This document shows, one piece after another, positions 27,301 to 42,300 of a DNA stretch of 64,000 nucleotides. How positions within the stretch are numbered: the first letter of the stretch is position 1; every line of letters begins with the position of its first letter. Origin of the DNA: Siphonodentalium dalli (Eukaryota; Mollusca; Scaphopoda; Gadilida; Siphonodentaliidae); NCBI GenBank assembly GCA_032622095.1, contig CP136069.1:123372126-123436125 (forward strand). The letters are read 5' to 3'. The translations under genes and the position numbers were made by a program. The notes beneath the pieces are model-generated. The model saw only the letters and a program-made list of their open reading frames with translations. It was not told the DNA's origin and ran no database searches.

Positions 27301-30300
27301 ATATTGGTCAATGACCAATGAGCCCACATGCTCTTCGGGAAAACTACCAGATATATACCTTAAGTGATGAATTTAAAATGCTCTGGTGCCAATCGCATGG
27401 CAACATCGTGCAGCCATATAAGGCAATAACTGTGTTGTTGAACTGATACGGACAACTAGTCATCCAAAACTGCAACATCAGAATACACAGCACGTGGCTT
27501 TTGTCGATACAATGTATGAAGCATGTATATCTTGTATATAACCATGTGTAGAATACACAGGCTATCAGCATCTGGCTGATAGTCTTTGAAAGTCCTTTTT
27601 GGTTATAAAATATTGTTAGTCTCGGCATTTATACCAATACCTGTGACTGAAAAACTATGCTATGCCCTATTCTGCAAGTTGTTCATCCTTGGCCTTGGTT
27701 GTTACTGGTTCCCTGGAAAGCCTTGAAATAGTGTGTCTGTCATTTGCAGAATGAGGTTCCCGGGGGTGAATTTGGTGATGCTAGCCCACTATGCGGGGTA
27801 GCATCACTAAATTCACCCTCTGGGAACCTCATTCTGCTGAGGTGTAAGCAGAATGAGGTCCCCAGAGGGTAAATTTGGTGATGCTAGCCCGCTATGCGGG
27901 GTAGCATCACTAAATTCACCCTCTGGGGACCTCATTCTGCAAATGACAGGCACACTATTTCAAGGCTTGTTCCCTGGATATAGAAATGGACTTACTGTCT
28001 TTCCAAGCTTGCTATTTCTTGGTTATCTTCTTTGACCTGCTGCAGTAGTTTTTCTCGCTCCTCAGCTGGTGAGCCTCTATTTTTAGCTTCTATCACCAGG
28101 TTATCTCTCTTTGCTTCAAGCTCATGTAACTGCTCATATAGACGAACTGAAAATTCATCGTGGAACTTGTAACTGGTGGTGCCAAAGACATGTGATACAC
28201 AAATATCACCTTCTACTTTAGAGTAGACAATATTTTATTCACAAGTAGTACATACTGGCACACACATTACTTTGAAGTACATGAAAGAGAAAGGGACCTG
28301 GCAGTAAACCAAAGGCTTATTAGCGGCAATTTCATTGGTATATAAATTACCCCATGATTTACTTTGGTCTCAATAATGAATTGTCTGCCCCGAGAGCTAA
28401 TCCATGGCCAATCAATGCAAGTCCGATAGGACCCCTCATTAGTTTGCCGAAATATGTTTATGAGAGAATGGTCACCTCCAATTTGAATTTTATGGTAATA
28501 GTAATAATCCAATGCATTAGACAGTAATTAGTTCTAATCTGTGAGGTAAATACTAACCCAGAACCAACATGCCAGCTACAGCAACTCAACTTCCAATAAA
28601 GCTTTTCTGCTCCAAGCTACGGGCAGGTCCCCTTTGACAATTGCAAACATTTAGCCTTATTTTTATGGAATCTTTTCATTTTATGGCTACCAGTGTCTAA
28701 TAATATGCGTAACATTCATCCAATTGGAATATTAATAATTAATAGGTTTGGATTGCTCTACATATGTATATACATGCCCTTCAATTAAACAAAAATATTA
28801 CGGTGGTTGTGAAGTAAATATTCACCAGAAGTTTCATTTTGTTCACTCAAATTCAATGTTCCCAAACCAGGTATAATAGTCCAAAATCATTCCACGATCA
28901 ATGCAAAATAAAACTTGCACAAATAAACCAGATAAAGCTTTCAAAAGTGCACAGTACCTGCTTCCTGCTTGACTTGAGACATTGATAATTCCTGTAAAAT
29001 AAAATAAAAATTTAACCCTTTAATAATTACTCAATGCATTCTCTCTAGGGCTGTAATTATACACTTGGTCACGATACGATACAAATTGAAATACATGATC
29101 AAGGATAGGATACATATCACGATACACTAAATTAGTGTTTTTGAATAATGTTACGGCCTGGATTATCCGAACCGACATTTTTACAACTGGAAATAGAGCT
29201 CATTTTTAACTAAAATGCAGTTTAATAATAAGCTAGATAGAGTCAAATACACATAATAGACATGTAGACTTGAGATAAAAATTTCATATTTTTGTCATTT
29301 ACACATGCCCACGTTAAGAAATTACTTGATTCTTTGTTTCACGATACACATATTGCGATATGATACATGTATCGTTTGAAAGTGTATCATGATACATTGA
29401 ATTCACAATGAATCGTTACAGCTCTAATTCTCCAATCCAGTTATAATAGTATACGTTGGAATGGTCTATTCATTCATTCAGATAGGTGTTTTGATAATGC
29501 AATTGCAGCAGACATAGGATCCTTATTCAGTCACAAATGTTCAGATCTTAGTATCTGAACATTCCTTGAGTGACCTACTTGTTGGCGATTATTTTATCAT
29601 CAAATGATTCATATAAGCATCTTTTAGAAGGAACCTGTTGGGAAGGAAACTATGTTATTTGAACTAAGTAAATTGCCACAAAAGAGCTCGAAATTCATGA
29701 GTGTTAACTGATTAAGAGTATTGGCTCCACCTACAATTATTGGACTGGGCTGATTTGTAAACATCAATCAAGACAATCGTATACAAACAAGATAACTTAA
29801 TAATTTCACATATTATATATAAAATGATCACACCAAAATTCTCAAAATTCATAAAAAAATTAGCTAACTAAGGGCTGCAATCAGTCACTATTGATCAGTG
29901 CATTATTAGGGAAGTTGCCGAAATTTAACAGAATCAGATGATAACTGCTCAAGTAATCATTATTTAACAAGCTCAACCTTCATGAAAATTAACTAATAAG
30001 GGATAATTCAGCTGTAAAAAGCCTGTGTTAATGATAAGATTTCAATGACAATACACCATTATAGACTTACTACAATATAATCACGATAACAAGAACAATT
30101 ACATTGTTTTATAATGGTGCATGACTGAATTTCATATCTGCCAAATCACCCGGATCCCCCAACTAAGTTTAAAAAAAACTTGACCAAATGAAAAGCTTTG
30201 GAAACAAGAGATGGACTGTCATCCGGAGCATGCCCCTTGTGGCATACCACCTAGTGTGGTCATACCTATAACTTATGACTGATATACTCACTACTCAGAC

Positions 30301-33300
30301 AGATGTACCTAAAAATCAGCATTTTCAGATAAACAAAGATGGTTAACTACAGAACGAAAAACCAAAACAAAATACAGTAATGCCCTAAGTAATCGACTTC
30401 TTAACCACAGCAGAATTATGGGTAACTTTTCAGGATTTAGTCGGAAATATGGCTTGTTGCCATTCATCGTAAAGCTCTCCCTGAGAGCTTTCCGATGAAT
30501 GGCAACAAGCCATATTTCTGACTAAATCCTGAAAAGTTACCCATAATTCTGCTGTGGTTAAGAAGTCGATTACTTAGGGCATTACTGTAAATGAACACGC
30601 CACTGAAATGTCCTCATAGTGCTGAACATCCATACCAAATTTAATTGAGATCTGAGCACTACTGTTCAAGTTATGGCCTGAACAGACATCGGACGGACCA
30701 AAAAGCCAACATTTCCAGATAAACAAAGATGAATAAATCTAGAATGGAAAATCAGAACAAAACAATTGAACCCTCCATTGAATGTCCTCATAGTAGTGAA
30801 TATCCAACCAAATTACATTGGGATCCGAGCACTACAGTTCAAGTTATGATATGCACAGACATCAGATGGAGGGACACACAGCAAGATGGATGGACGAATA
30901 GACAGGGGCAAAACAGTATACCCCACTTTTTTTTTTTAAAGGTTGGTATAATGAAAGACATATTTTATAACACAACAAGAGCACTGCCACAGTGGCATAA
31001 TACACCCATTGGCTTGTTTCAAATTGCATTTCAGAAAGCAATACAATTTAAAATTCTTAAGTGGGAATCATTGCAAAGATCCTTGTTTCAACCACAGCTT
31101 GTATTTTGAGCCAATTCATCCACATACCAAGTTTGGTGGTGATAAACCAAGCCTAACTGCAAATATAGAAGTAAAACAAGGACCATTACTCTGGTAAAAA
31201 TGGTTGACAAAAACCGAATATTGAACTTGCCCTGTACTTTATGGGTTTCACATAATGATCTTGTAAGTATAGAAAAATAACTCCCATATATACCTTAATT
31301 CACTTCACAGTAATTGTTGCAGATGAGGGAGAATGGCAGATGGAGGGACAAACCAAAAACATAATACGTCCGTTTTTTTTAAACAGGCAAAAACATATAC
31401 CAGAATTCTGTATCTTATCATGTTTCATAAATTTGAACATACATATCTTTAGATTACACCCGAGGTCTGCCATAAATCATGCAAAATGGAGTTCAGGATT
31501 ACTTTACTGCAAGACCCCTAGGGGAGGGGGTAACGTAGCAGTGTTGATTAGCTCTTTAACAGGCTGCATGGAGAGAAGGCATACCTCCTGTAAGTTGTCC
31601 ACTTTTGAGTTGAGCATATCAAGCTCTTGCTGCCCACTCTCTAACTGCCGCAACATATGTTCATTAGTATCCTTCAGCTTGAAGTATCGCTGTTTCATGT
31701 TCGGGTTCTGAGGAAAAAACAAACATAAAAGTCAGAAAAAGCCAATATCAGGCCTCAAAAGTTCCCAGATGGTGATGTACACCCATTGGGCATCTCGATT
31801 ATGTACTGTGTCGTCTGCTAATTTGCCAATATTTATAAACTAATCTAAAAATGAACAAAAAACTTTCTAAAGAGTTTCTAAAAAAAACTTGTTGATAAAG
31901 ATACATCCCAGAGGCTGAGCTTAACTTAAACTTGTGAAAATATATGGTTTATTTGACTATTTCGGTTAGGCTCCTGCGAATGTTCAGGATACGATTATGC
32001 AAAATCACGCAGGTTTGATCCAATTCAAAATGATCATGAAATTTCAATAAATTTTGGAGACACATGCTACTTTATCATTAAAACATTGTATCAAGCATTG
32101 TATCAAGCATGAGTGTAAATATCGTTCGGAACTCCTTGACCTACAGGCATACTTTACAGAGATGGATGAGGTATGTCGAATGGGGTAAACACATGGATCG
32201 GTTAAAAATGACCAGTAGACAATAGAGTTATCCCGCCTACATGTGGCTGGTCCGTCATGTGAAACACATTGGATTACTCCCTTTGCATGCAATTATGATG
32301 GTGCATGCTAAAGTTAAACATCCCGGTCTGTGCATTAATTCCAAAAATATTTTCCTCTATAGTATTCATAGTACCTCCTTCTTGTCCGATTTAATTTATC
32401 AGTTCAATTTTCAAGTATATTAAATTAGGCAAAATATTACAGTGCAGGGCCATGATGAAGTGATAAATTACTTGTCATTTTTTTTTTCAGTGATGAAAAC
32501 ATATTGTTAATGTTGCTGAATTTTTTTATTACAGTGGTTTGATTTGATGTGAAATCTGGCCCCCGATTAGGTTCGATTTGACGAAAAAATTGTGATTTGC
32601 AGGAGCCTAATATTAGAGTACTCTATATATATTTCAAGATGCATACCTACTGATACAACGTATTGTCAATGGTTCTACAAGAGAAAGAAAACATTGCTGG
32701 CTGAGCATCGTCAGTAGAACTGAATGAGAAATGTTCTATATTAGCAATAAGAGATTTGTGGAGTTGAACATATGGAGCTAATTTACCATGTCGTTGACCA
32801 AGTTATCTGCCATTCTTTTCTCCTGGTCCAGTTCTTGTTCCAGTGACTTGATTTGTTCTTCTTTTCTGTTAGACAGATGTGAATGATTGAATTTTAAAAC
32901 TATTTTTAAGTGGGATATCATTGTTTCTTCCCACACCACAAGGCAGAAGTGAAATAAAATGGAATTACAGCGACACAAAGTAATTGAACACTAAAGTTAA
33001 TATATTCTGTATAAGTCGTTGGCTCTATACACAAATTAAATTTCTTGTGAATGAGGTCATAACTGGTGATGTGTTGCACATGCACATCTGTAATAAATTC
33101 TTTGTGGCCTTGGTTGTATACACATATGTATAACACACATATTCATTGAAACACATTGTTCCTGATGTATCGTATTTAGATTCTGATTCCGCACAGTGCA
33201 TAATCAGACGACATTGATATCACATGGCATAAATGACGTTTGCCTCAACCATGAATGCGGAACTACAAAACAAAAGAATCATCACACATGGCAAGGCAAG

Positions 33301-36300
33301 CACTGTCTGTTTTTTAATAAAACCTGGAAGTTTTTATTTTTCAATTTTTCAATTTATTGATTCTAAAACGGGTGGCATGTGTAATACACACAGAACGACA
33401 TATCGTCGCCTTACAGTCAAAAGGTCGTAAGTCGGATTTTGGACAAAAACGGATTAACTCGTGAAAATACTTTCCCGCTAAAGCTTCGCCTTGTGTCAAA
33501 ACGTCGTACCTCTAGCTCAATCGGAACCTTGTTTTTTGTCATGTGGCTATTTTGTCGTATACCGATTTGTGATGTCGTGCTCCAGGCAAAACATCGTAAC
33601 TCCTACACACCATAAGCACGTGTGCTACTGTCGCCGGGAAAAGCTTCAAATTCGGAAGGAATTCAACAAAATTCAACCTGACAGGTATGTTACCTTCTTA
33701 TAGTACATGCAATGCAGCTTAATGCATAGCATAATAGTAGCTACATTCACCAATTAGCAGACGTCGTTAAAAAACATGTTCTCTCTTCCAAATATCGTAA
33801 TTTAATTCCAAAATTTAGGTTCTGTGACAGTGTCAGGTAATCATTTCTGGATATTTCCAGTTACGCATTGATAAACACTGGTTCGTGGCGTGCTATAGCG
33901 ATAATTATGTTAGATACGACATTTTGCATTAACTTTACTGTTCACCTCATGTCGAGACTTTCGAGATACTGCCTTTTGATGTCTGGTCAGAAAACAGTTT
34001 TTTGTCTCTCCTGAAAAGTGACTGAAATCTACTTACGACCTTTTGACTGTAAGGCGACGATATGTGTTAATGAGTTTGTCAATCTGGCACTAGTGCAATT
34101 GCCGAAGGATAGATCTCGAGGATGAGTCTCTTGTTCTATCCTTCCTTGCTGGCACTCGTGCAGTAGTGACAACACCGTCCACACACTCCTGTATTTCAAG
34201 AATGAGCAATTTTCAATGTCACATAGTCCAGTGCCTAAATTGAGCTGCACTTGCAAGTTTCAAAATCCAATGAAGTGACAATCTTGAATGCTCAGTGACC
34301 AATATTTCCACAAGGAATTAACAGGTTGATTTTTTTATGTCAATAAAAATCAGCTTTGACTCACTGTTGCTTTATCTCAAAAAGGTCTTCAATTTTCTTT
34401 GCTTCCTTGTCATTTTGAGCCCGTAGCTAAAATATGTGAAGGAAATAAGTCAGTTGATGTTTTGACAAGAAAGTGGTAACATATAAATCAGCAATGCTAA
34501 AACAGCCCCCAAAGATAAAAGAATAACAAAAATCAAATAAACAAACTTAAAGATGCATTATCCAAATTAACACTCCCAAATTACTATTTCTTTGGCTTCG
34601 GGGGGTAAAAATATTTGATTTGAGTCAAGGAACCCACCCATCAAATTTCAGAGTGATCAGATATAAATTTTTGAACTTTGTTATTTTTCGAGATGTGCAA
34701 ATATTTGTGGTCCAGAAAAAAGTTGTCAAATGAACGGTCTCGGACAAAATTGCGGATGAAGATGGATAACTCTAAAATCAAGTGGTAATACGGCCAAATT
34801 TCATGATACTCAAGTGATAATACGGCCATATTTTGTTGAACAAAATGTTGATAAATAACACATTTTGCGAAATTTGATTCCATAGTTGACAGTGGTTAGC
34901 ATTATTTTGTTGCAATTAATGGATTCTGATAACTAAAGCATGTTTTGAAGAAATGTTGTTGTTGTATCTTGATGATATGGGAACCGGCTGAACAGATTGA
35001 GTACCTTTAACGTCGTCAAGTTGACAAGCCAGGAAATAAGAGTCCGGGAATGGCCATTGACCAGTCGAAAATCTCAAATGACCAGTTTGCTTGTACGTGT
35101 CATTATGACTGGTGCTCACTTTATGATTTAACCCTTTACCCAACAGAACGGCCCTGTGCCAATGCATTCTCTTATATATGCGAGTCGACCATAGGTCGCC
35201 TCGCATATATAAGAGAATGCATTGGCCTAAATTTATTTTACAATTTTAATAACTTTTTCTTGTATTCTTTAACAATTTTATAATTTCACCCATACAGAGC
35301 CCCAGACAAACATGAGCAGACAACACTCTTCTATATGCTTCTATATATGTGTGGGGCTCCCTGCAGGGTAATGGATGTTTTTTATTTTATGTCCTAAAAA
35401 TTATAAGAAACATTTATTTAAAAAAATTGTTAGGCCAATGCATTCTCTTATATATGCGAGGCGACCTATGGTCGACTCGCATATATAAGAGAATGCATTG
35501 GCACAGGGTATTTTAGGCTGTTGAAGCTTTATTTGGGCGCTTTTGGCCGGTTTGTTGGGTAAAGGGTTAATTACATGTATTATGCACTGATAAATATGCT
35601 GCATTCTTTTGTTGATTCAATGTGTGTAATATAATAAATTTGTTACTTGTAAGTAATAAATGCATGTCTTCAAAACTACTTATTCTCAATATGGCTTGAT
35701 AAACATGTTTATTTACTTACAAGTGTCATTTGTTTATTCAAAAATGAAAACAAGCAACATTGCATCGGTACTTTCAACAAAATGCCCAATGAACATAACA
35801 GATAGAATATACTATGTGAACGTTTCTAATACCGGTAATGGCACAAAAGTATTAAAGACCGGCACCAACCAATGGGTGCCTGTCTTTTGACAGAATCTTA
35901 GTTCTTTCCAGGCTTACAAGTTGAGTTAAAAATATCTGACTAAGTTTTTAGAATGATAAATAAATGTAATTGACTGACACAGAGAAATAGGAATGATTGA
36001 AACTAAAGCAGAATTTTAACAAAATCTTCACTGAAGAACTTACATAATAAATTTCAATCTCAACAATAATTATCAGACACAATTCAGTACACTCCCAAAT
36101 GAAAACTAGCTGACTGATTTTGAAGATGAAAGCTAATACCAACTTACATTTTGATAATCAAATTCCACATCTTGAATATCTTCATCAACGGTCAGCTTAT
36201 CAACAAGCTATAAAAGAGAAATAGATTAACTTAACCCTTTCTTTTCTGAATGGATTCTTCCACCAAGTTATAAAAGTATACACAGGAGTGATCTATTATT

Positions 36301-39300
36301 CATTTGGAGGGATGCTCAGGTAATATCAGCAGACGACAGATGGGGAACAGATAATACAAATGCTGAATGATTCATATTCATTGGTGGGAAATATTCAGAT
36401 AATAAGTTCAACAAATGACCTATTGCTGAACCTATTATCTGAACATTTCCTAACGGAACTACTCGTCAATGACTATTTAGTATACGAAGGGTTAAGTACT
36501 GATTTTAACCCCTTCATGACGGGAGCTATGCTGGTGCAGTATTAAATATCATGTGCCTGTGCATTCTCTTATATATGCCAGTCTTCTATAAGGAGCATCG
36601 CATATATAAGAGAATACACTGGCTTACAAGGTCAAGGTAAATATTGTTAGGCCAGTGCATTCTCTTATATATCCGATGCACGGGTTTTCGCAAAATTTCT
36701 TCACTAATTCATAAATGTTGTCTCTCTTCCCATTAGTTATAGTTATGTAAGGGTTAAAAAAAGATATTATTAGTTTGGTCCCGAACAGTGTGATGATTTG
36801 TGGATAAGGAAGGCCATTAGAGATAAATACCAGTATTCTTGGGCAATTATAGGTGGAATATTGGATGAGGAATGTGGGTTTCACTTATATTTACCAAGAA
36901 TTCTAGTAATTAGTGGATGTATGAATAATTGTATGGAATAATATCCAACAATTTTATAGCCTACCCCCCCCCCCCCCCCCACCCCCCCCCCCCCAATGCC
37001 TTTTGACAGAAACATAGCTATATCACTAAATGTGGGTCAGTTGGAGAATGAATTTTGGACTATTTAACAATTATTGATAAATTTGCAAAGGTGATGAGTA
37101 CAGAGTTTTTATTTATTTGGCCATGTAAAGTTTTAATATGCACTGAAGTAATTATATTTCACTTTAGAAAAACAAAATAAATTGTTACACTTGTTAACTT
37201 GTTTTTTACTATCATTTTTGTTAGCAAGTTGCTAGATAAGATAGTGAGATGAGATCGGACCTTGTAATCCACATGGGATCTAAATCATCTGACAAGATAT
37301 CTATATGATTCAATTTCAATGACTTGGTCATTTCTGTTTTCACATGGAAATAACCTCTCCCATAAATAGACACCATATCTGACAGGTTATTTCAATCACG
37401 TGATTGATCATATGCATACCACCAGGAAATATGTCTGTTGACTGGGAGACTTATCTGTTAAACTTGAACTAATAATTGCTATTTATTACTAATTATCACT
37501 ATTTAATGCATGATTAAGTTTGGTACAGCCATGCAGTGAATAAATTCTGCCCCAGTCACATCTATACATCTACGAGTCAAGGCCATCGCCTTATAACCAT
37601 GGCGATGTATTGTAGCATTGCGCAGATATGGTTTCTAATTATGGAAGAGGTTATTTCCTAGCGAAGCAGAACTGGCCGTGTCATTGAAAATGCTATATGA
37701 TTATGATAGAATAAATATCCTTCCGTTACACTTTCCTATTCCATGTAAATAGACCTATATCTACCTACCACCCTCTCTATCCTCGCTCTGATGTTTGTCA
37801 TTTGTGCCTACCATACGAATTAATTATACCTCATATTCTTGAATATAAATATAAGTTTACACCAATATATTTACTTCTAGTTTTAACATATGAGATTTCC
37901 TTGTGTGATAAATTTTCATTCAGGTTGACGGTACAGTATTATAGTCGTCAAATTTACTTTCAGGCTAAACTTACAGTATTATAGTCACCAAGGTCCCCTT
38001 GTAAGTCCCGGATCTCTGCCGCTAGTGATTCAGCTCTGAAATATATAAGTGGTAAAAATAAGAAACTTACTGAACTACATAGGGCCAAAATAAAAATAAA
38101 AATGGTTTGTTTGCCAGTCACTTGACCTGCTGGCTTCAAAATAGAGATGGGCGGTTAACCGTGGAATCAGTTCGGTTTCGGTTGTCGGGAAAAACCGGAA
38201 ATGACAACCGTGGTAAGTTGGGAAAACCCGTTGTTTCGGTTGTCACAACTTCCTGTAATCATGGCAGAACACGACGAACAAACGAGTCCTGTGTGGAAAT
38301 ATTTTTCAAAGAAAGATAAGAAATCTAAGTGTGCCGCCTGTAATATATGCAGAAAGGAGTTCGCATGGTGAAATCGCGCGACGAATTAATTACGTTGCTT
38401 CCGTGTACACCTATTTTCGCCGTAGTAAACACAACACAACTTCACAAGTCAGTTTATTTCTCATGTTATTTTAATCATTAAGGCCGTACAAATACTCTGA
38501 AAGGTGAATTTGATAACGAGGATACGATATGAAAAGGTATCAATGATTGTTACCCGCATTCCCTATTAGTTTTTATCACTGTTTGGATGTTAAATCGTCA
38601 AATATATTTGTGCGCCGTTGATTAAAAATGTTATGCCGGAATCGGAGCCGGAATGAATTCTACCGTTTGTCGGTAAACTGTTGAGAAATAGCACTCATTC
38701 AGGTGACTTGTATTGGATGCATGTATACTGTATAGTGTGTACAATATTATGTTCCCTAAATATGGTAATAGGCATATAGCCAGATAATGTGATTGAGAGA
38801 TTCTAGTCATGTTTTATTTTCATTTTGTTGTTTATTTCAAATTTTATTTTTCAAATCATAACTATACACATATATCTAGTCACACACATTAGTTTTATGC
38901 CAATATAAATGATCATTATATTATTTCACACTTATGATCATATGATGCTGAATTGCAGTCATATACAATACACAGACTCACTTGCATTCTAGCACTGCCA
39001 CTCAACATGGACATTAACAATATACATGTAATAGTAACAATATGATACATAATTTAATATTATAAAAGGACATGTACCTCACAAGTTATGGTGATACAAT
39101 TGGTGTGTTTTCTAACTTTTCTTTGTAATATGATGAAGCATAATTAGATTTTGTTCACATTAGTAATTTTTATTAATAAAAACCGAAACTGAAACCGAGA
39201 CTCAACTCTTTTTCCACAACCGAAACCGAAACCGAGGCAAAATTTCACAACCGCCCATCTCTACTTCAAAAGCTTAATTTGGAGAGGGGATAATGTCATA

Positions 39301-42300
39301 TATTACAGTCAGTGGAGTGATAAGGAATGTGGAAAATTATATGTTTAAGTATTACCAAAAATCCCATATGAATTTTGGGATCAACTGGATAAAAAAAATG
39401 TTGGCTGTCGAACATGGCAAAGTATTTAGAGATGCTGAAAGCTACGTCTTTAATCGATTATCGTTCAAATTTGATAGCTCCCTTTTAGAGATGATCACAA
39501 ACATGACTGTAAATTTTCAAAACATTTCGCCAATAATTGTGGGCGGCAGGGTGTGCTGATTTGATTCAAATGTGAAACCCAAGATGGCTGCTGGTGGCCA
39601 AGCTTTAAAAAAAAATCAGAAAAAATGGTATGCTCCCATCTTGAGGTCACATTGAATATCCATATGTGGTTTGGTGACAATAGGATTAGGGATGTGGCCT
39701 GCAGGGTGTGCTAAATGATTTAGTCATGCAATGAGTAAAATCCAAGATAACTGCCAGCAGTCATGTTCACTAGTGATACGGACCGGACCGGACCACCACC
39801 GGACCACCACTGCCAAGGCGGTCCATTCCGGTCCGGTCCAGTACACATGCCTGGACCGGTCCAAAACGGTCCGGTCCACCTATAATAGGCTATATGTTAA
39901 TGAATTATCTGTTTTCTCAAAGTTTTTACTCTGTATAGTACAAACTTTAAGGTTACTGAGTTCAGTGCATTGAAATGAGCCCATATATGTTAAAACTTAC
40001 ATTGTTTGCCGATTGTATGCACCATTGTCTGTCTCTGGTGGGATATACTTGGAACGATGCACGATAATAGTATTTCTAGTAATGCGAACATGCACTAATT
40101 AAATGTATTGGACAGATATATAGCTAGGGCCAGAATGTGTTATAACCAATCTAACATGGCACTCAACTGATCGTATGCATGATTCGTATCATACTTATTT
40201 TCATTAATTTGAAATTTAAACGAAATAACTATACTGATGACAATTATACAAATGTGTACTAATATGACTACTACATTAATATTAGAGTCTTGGAGATTGT
40301 GATGGCTGATTGTATAGTCCTGACAATTACAGTTATATACATATATAAGTACAACTACTATTAGATTAATGTGACTGTCTTGTCTTTCATTATAAGGAAA
40401 ATGACATGTACAAAGTACATCTATACATTGTTTTCGTGGCATCAAACCTTTAATATATATTAACCACTTCAATGCGTCAATACATCATTGCTAATTGATA
40501 TGACGGCGAATACAAAATAATATTCGCGATAGTTTATTTTACTGAAGTAAAATAGTGTTCAGTAAAATAGTGGACCGGACCGGAGAGTACCGGACCGGAG
40601 GCAAAAAGCGGTCCGATCCGGTCCAGTGACACCCGGTCCGGATCGGACCGCGGTCCACCCCTGCACCGCGGACCGGACCGGTCCAAAGCGGTCCAGTCCG
40701 CATCACTAATGTTCACCCAAAAGATTCATATGAAGTTTGGGGACGATCAGATGAGGGATTTGATATGTAGGGTGTGCCAAAAGATTTAGTCATGCAACGA
40801 GTAAAATCCAAGATGGCTGCCGACTGCCATATTTTTTATCGAAAATCGTTCAATTTCAATAGCTGCCATCTAGAGATGATCCCAAACATTCCTGAAAATG
40901 TTCAAAACATTTCACTGATAATATTGGGTGGCAGCATGTGCCGATTGATTCAGATGTGAAATCCAAGATGGCCACTGGCAGCCATGTTTTTTAACAGAAT
41001 TCAGAAAAAATGGTAAGCTCTCATCTAGAGGTCAACCAAGGATACATATGAAGTTTGATGATGATGAGATAAGAAATGTGGCCTGTAGGGTGTGCCAAAG
41101 AAAATTGTTGACAGACTCACAGACAGACGCATTCCCCAATGCATGGATGGACAGACGACAGATGCCAATCCATGGCAATTGCTCAAACTTGACTTTATCA
41201 AGTTGAGCTAAAAATTTACTTTAGAGATTCAAATGTTTTGGAAGAATAAATTAATTGATATCAGTGAAATAAAACAGTTTCATATCGACATCCCATCAAA
41301 ACATGATTAAAAGTTCATAAAAGGAATAAATAATGTTAGCTTCCTTTCTTTTAGATGGCTTTCTCAGTTGAGAATTTTACACTATTTGCGTGTGCTGTCA
41401 GGTGCTTTGGTTAATTTAATCTAGTGGACTCAAAACTATAATTGATCTGAAAGACTTAGCTTAGTGTGAGAACATCAACATTTGATTGAGAAAATCTCAC
41501 AGACTTTCTGATTGCTGAACATAGACGAATATCGAATCAGAGACTATATTTTTATCTAATACTGACAAATCACCCTCAACATTACAAAAAACAGTAACCT
41601 AATCACAAGTACTGTAGCTCCGTATTCATGCGTAACAGGAATTACTCTTCAAAATGAAAAAAATGTATGTTGTTTTGTCTCAAAACTGACAAGATGTTTG
41701 CCCAAAAATGATAAATGTTAGCCGGAATAATATATATAAAACAGCAACACAGTGTTTTGAGATGTGTGTTATCTCAACTCATTAGAACTATACTTCTAAC
41801 TCATTGAGACAACACACATCTCAAACACACTATGTTATTATTGTATATATAAAAAGATACATTAGACATCTTTCAACAATATATATCGAGGAATGCACTC
41901 GTATCGCAATTGGAATATCGAGATACATATTATATTGCTTCAGTTGCATATCTTCCCACAACTACAAGGCTTGAAATATTGTGTCTGTCATTTGCAGAAT
42001 GAGGTCCCCAGAGTGTGAATTTAGTGATGCTACCCCGCATAGTGGGCTAGCATCACCAAATTCACCCTCTGGGGACCTCATTCTGCTTACACCTCAGCAG
42101 AATGAGGTTCCCAGAGGGTGAATTTGGTGATGCTAGCCCGCAATGCGGGGTAGCATCACTAAATTCACCCTCTGGGAACCTCATTTTGCAAATGATAGGC
42201 TCACTATTTCAAGGTTTGCACAACTAGTAGTCATATTTACCTTTTCTCATATGTGAGATAGCTTGAACTTTCTTCTGTTCCTGTTTCTATCTCTTTATTA

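Noticed and set aside
31340-31711. 123-residue plus-strand open frame as a gene
   Set aside because: Antisense shadow of the IFT74 exon at 31585-31707 plus adjoining intron.
36964-36994. Poly-C tract as a functional i-motif or promoter element
   Set aside because: Homopolymer runs also occur at 8829, 24951 and 62737 with no gene start nearby. Likely replication slippage or assembly noise.
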